This document shows positions 62,190-64,000 of a stretch of DNA of 64,000 bases, in pieces; the stretch's first letter is position 1; every line of letters begins with the position of its first letter. The DNA comes from Doryteuthis pealeii (lineage: Eukaryota > Mollusca > Cephalopoda > Myopsida > Loliginidae). Where the stretch lies: contig CM042139.1 of assembly GCA_023376005.1 (NCBI GenBank), positions 134,003,199 to 134,067,198 on the forward strand. The letters are read 5' to 3'. The translations under genes were made by a program, and so were the position numbers. The notes beneath the pieces are model-generated. The model saw only the letters and a program-made list of their open reading frames with translations. It searched no databases and was not told where the DNA came from.

Positions 62190-62476
62190 TTTAGGAGGCG
62201 CGTGGTTAGAGTCGTAGGAAAAGGACTTGTCGACCCGAGTTCAAATTCGAGACGAGGCTGTATACATTCCACATAGCGCTAATACCCTTGGGAAAGGTAT
62301 GCATCCACCTGCTCTCCCTCCAGCTATGGGTAAATAGTAGGACAAACTAGGCTCTTTAACCTTGGTTAAGCAACCAGTCTAGGAGAAGGAAAACTCTGAA
62401 TTCAAACCTGTTAAATTCTGCCTAAAAAAGTTGACCTTGTGTCACATCCTGCTTGTGTGGAGGGGTTGATAAATAT
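62189..62476 (+). repeat. SINE family A, reference copy
   Basis: Head 'ggcgcgtggttagagtcgta', B box 'gagttcaaattcgag', body 'catagcgctaataccc', 'accagtctaggagaag', 3' end 'cacatcctgcttgtgtggag' and 'gggttgataaata'. (CA)n/(TA)n follows to 62532. Confidence 0.8.
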
Positions 62477-62629
62477 GTACACACACACATACACACACAC
62501 ACATACACACACATATATATATATATATATACTGCAAAGGACGCCCTTCATTTTGACGGGTCTGGGTACCGTTGATAAACTCTTTATTCTGGAACCTGTT
62601 CAAATATTTTCTGCATACGTATGCATTTA

Positions 62630-62965
62630 CTCAACCTCTCCACCATGGACAGGATATGACACAAGGTCAATTCTTTAGCTTTGTAAAGCTGATTTCAATT
62701 GTTTTTTTCCTTCTTCCAGACTGGTTGCCCAACCAAAGCTAAATAACCCAATTTTCCTTATAATTCATTCATAGTTGACGGGAGAACAGATGGACTTTTC
62801 TAAAATTATTAGCACGAAGTCTGCCCTACTATTTACTCATAGCTAGGAGGAAAAGAGATGGATTCATGCTTTTCACAAGGGCATTATCGCGAAGTGAAAC
62901 GCACAGAGTGAGGATTTGAACTCGGGGCGCCGATTCCATTTACTATAATGATAATCGTTATGATA
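62630..62965 (-). repeat. SINE family A copy with internal duplication
   Basis: Antisense copy. The middle ('tcatagttgacgggagaaca' and 'tcatagctaggaggaaaaga') is present twice, near 62769 and 62839. Confidence 0.65.
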
Positions 62966-63718
62966 ATGATATATTTTTCTTTGTCTATCTGGCTGAATTA
63001 TTTCTATTGTTATTGCAAAGTTTGTAAAATCTTCGCTTTAACTTTGCGATATGCTTTAGCAGTTGATAGGTTTACATGTCTAGTGTGCTGATTTAAACCG
63101 TAAATGCGGAATTAACAAGAGTTAGAAACAGGATATACATGAACAACTTTGAATTTCAAATAACTCTGTATTAATACATTTATACATACAAGAAAATATA
63201 CCGTAATAATTCTTGTTGAAGACGATAGTATTGTATGTGGCAACTATCAATTATACAAATATAAATGAATACAAGTCCACTTAACTGAGTCCTTCGAATG
63301 GTTATGGAAAGTTATCGTACTTACGACGTCCCCCTATCTATTTTTCTCTCTCTGCTGAATTATTGGATTTTAACGACCGACTTTTGAACCAGCATCTCAT
63401 GAGATACTGGTTCAAAAAGAGGAACATTTCTACCTTCAATTTCTGCCGTCAAAAATTGCAAGCCTGTGATTGGTTAGTTTGAAAAGGGATACGTCGACCA
63501 TGGGAGACAACCCACCTACCTTAGATATATTTTTTAATACTAGTCCAATTTGATTCCAAAAATTTAAAATCAAACGTAATACTAAGATTTTTTAGCTTCA
63601 CATTCTCACTTGTGTTTTTCTTGAATTGTAGGCGGCATCATACTGAGGCTATTCAAATGACCAACTATGACACGGATATTGGTTGAACCTAGTAGAAAAC
63701 TATAATTTTGATTTTTCG
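62966..63718. other. Mostly unassigned; two CR1/Jockey-like scraps
   Basis: The LINE scraps are at about 63055-63085 and 63541-63605. A short hairpin ('atctcatgagat' with 'actggttcaaaaag') lies at 63370-63420. The rest is not recognised. Confidence 0.4.
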
Positions 63719-63720
63719 GA

Positions 63721-64000
63721 CTGTTGTCCTCCTCTTTATTGGGGTATGTAAAAACACAATGTTTCGGCGACTATATCCTCCGACCTTCTTCAGGTGTTCC
63801 CTGTCTACCGAGTATAGCAATGACCCAACCTGGGAAATTATTTGGAATAGTTTGACATTGTAACCTTGTTTGATTTATAGTCAAACTATTAAAAGTGATT
63901 TCCCAGGTTGTGTCATTGCTATACTCGGATAGACCAGCCGAAATATACAGCGACAAAAACTTTGTGTTTTTACATACCAGAATAAAGATGAGGACAACAG
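63721..64000. mobile_element. Fold-back element running to the window end
   Basis: Outer ends 'ctgttgtcctc' (63721) and 'gaggacaacag' (63990-64000) are inverted copies, as are 'ggtatgtaaaaacacaa' and 'gagtatagcaatgac' with their partners. The left arm has ~40 bp ('tttcggcgactatatcctcc' onward) mostly absent from the right arm. The class is not certain and the element may continue beyond the window. Confidence 0.6.

Overview
This window is AT-rich, intron-and-repeat-type animal DNA, almost entirely made of transposable elements and microsatellites. There are no operons, rRNA operons or bacterial-type genes. The interstitial TTAGGG array, several tRNA-derived SINE families, an RTE-like LINE with a YADD reverse transcriptase motif, restriction-like-endonuclease (RLE) LINEs, Helitrons, mariner/Tc1, TTAA-flanked elements and very dense (TA)n/(GA)n/(CA)n tracts fit a lophotrochozoan metazoan. 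A mollusc, possibly a cephalopod, is my best guess, but this is inference from repeat style, not from a diagnostic gene.

Layout. 1-3.9 kb: SINE debris and a TTAA-flanked MITE. 3.9-7.8 kb: a minus-strand gag-like 697-codon ORF with an internal 61-63-codon repeat, bracketed by two direct repeats. 7.76-11.5 kb: a degenerate Gypsy LTR retrotransposon (gag, zinc knuckle, DTGSD protease, N-terminal RT, polypurine tract, 3' LTR); a 291-bp MITE carrying a telomeric TTAGGG array is inserted in its leader with an 8-bp target duplication. 11.6-23 kb: SINEs, RTE-like and RLE LINE fragments, MITEs and (GA)n tracts. 23-31 kb: a small Helitron, two kinds of hammerhead-ribozyme elements (a single copy on the minus strand at 24.8 kb and a 310-bp tandem at 30.0-30.4 kb), and a tandem array of tRNA-like SINE heads. 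31-36 kb: a mariner, compound fold-back MITEs, SINEs. 36.2-38.7 kb: two large, nearly perfect inverted repeats that contain SINE sequence. 38.87-39.51 kb: the only candidate host gene, two small exons with matching splice signals and a weak La-motif-like resemblance. 41.5-45.2 kb: a cluster of RLE LINE copies with a Helitron in one AAT tail and a 5S-rRNA-like SINE nested in another copy. 46-53 kb: RTE-like LINE fragments, mariners and tetranucleotide repeats. 54.5-57.2 kb: a putative 2.66-kb Helitron on the minus strand. 57.2-58.0 kb: a long purine tract. 58-64 kb: SINEs, a CR1/Jockey-like LINE remnant and a terminal fold-back.

The parts do not form a pathway. They form a layered record of insertions: SINE into SINE, MITE into Gypsy, SINE into LINE, Helitron into a LINE tail. 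The most promising items are the hammerhead-ribozyme elements (retrozyme- or Penelope-like), the MITE with the telomere array, and the recent SINE-containing palindromes. Boundaries of repeats without target duplications are approximate, because all alignments were done by eye.
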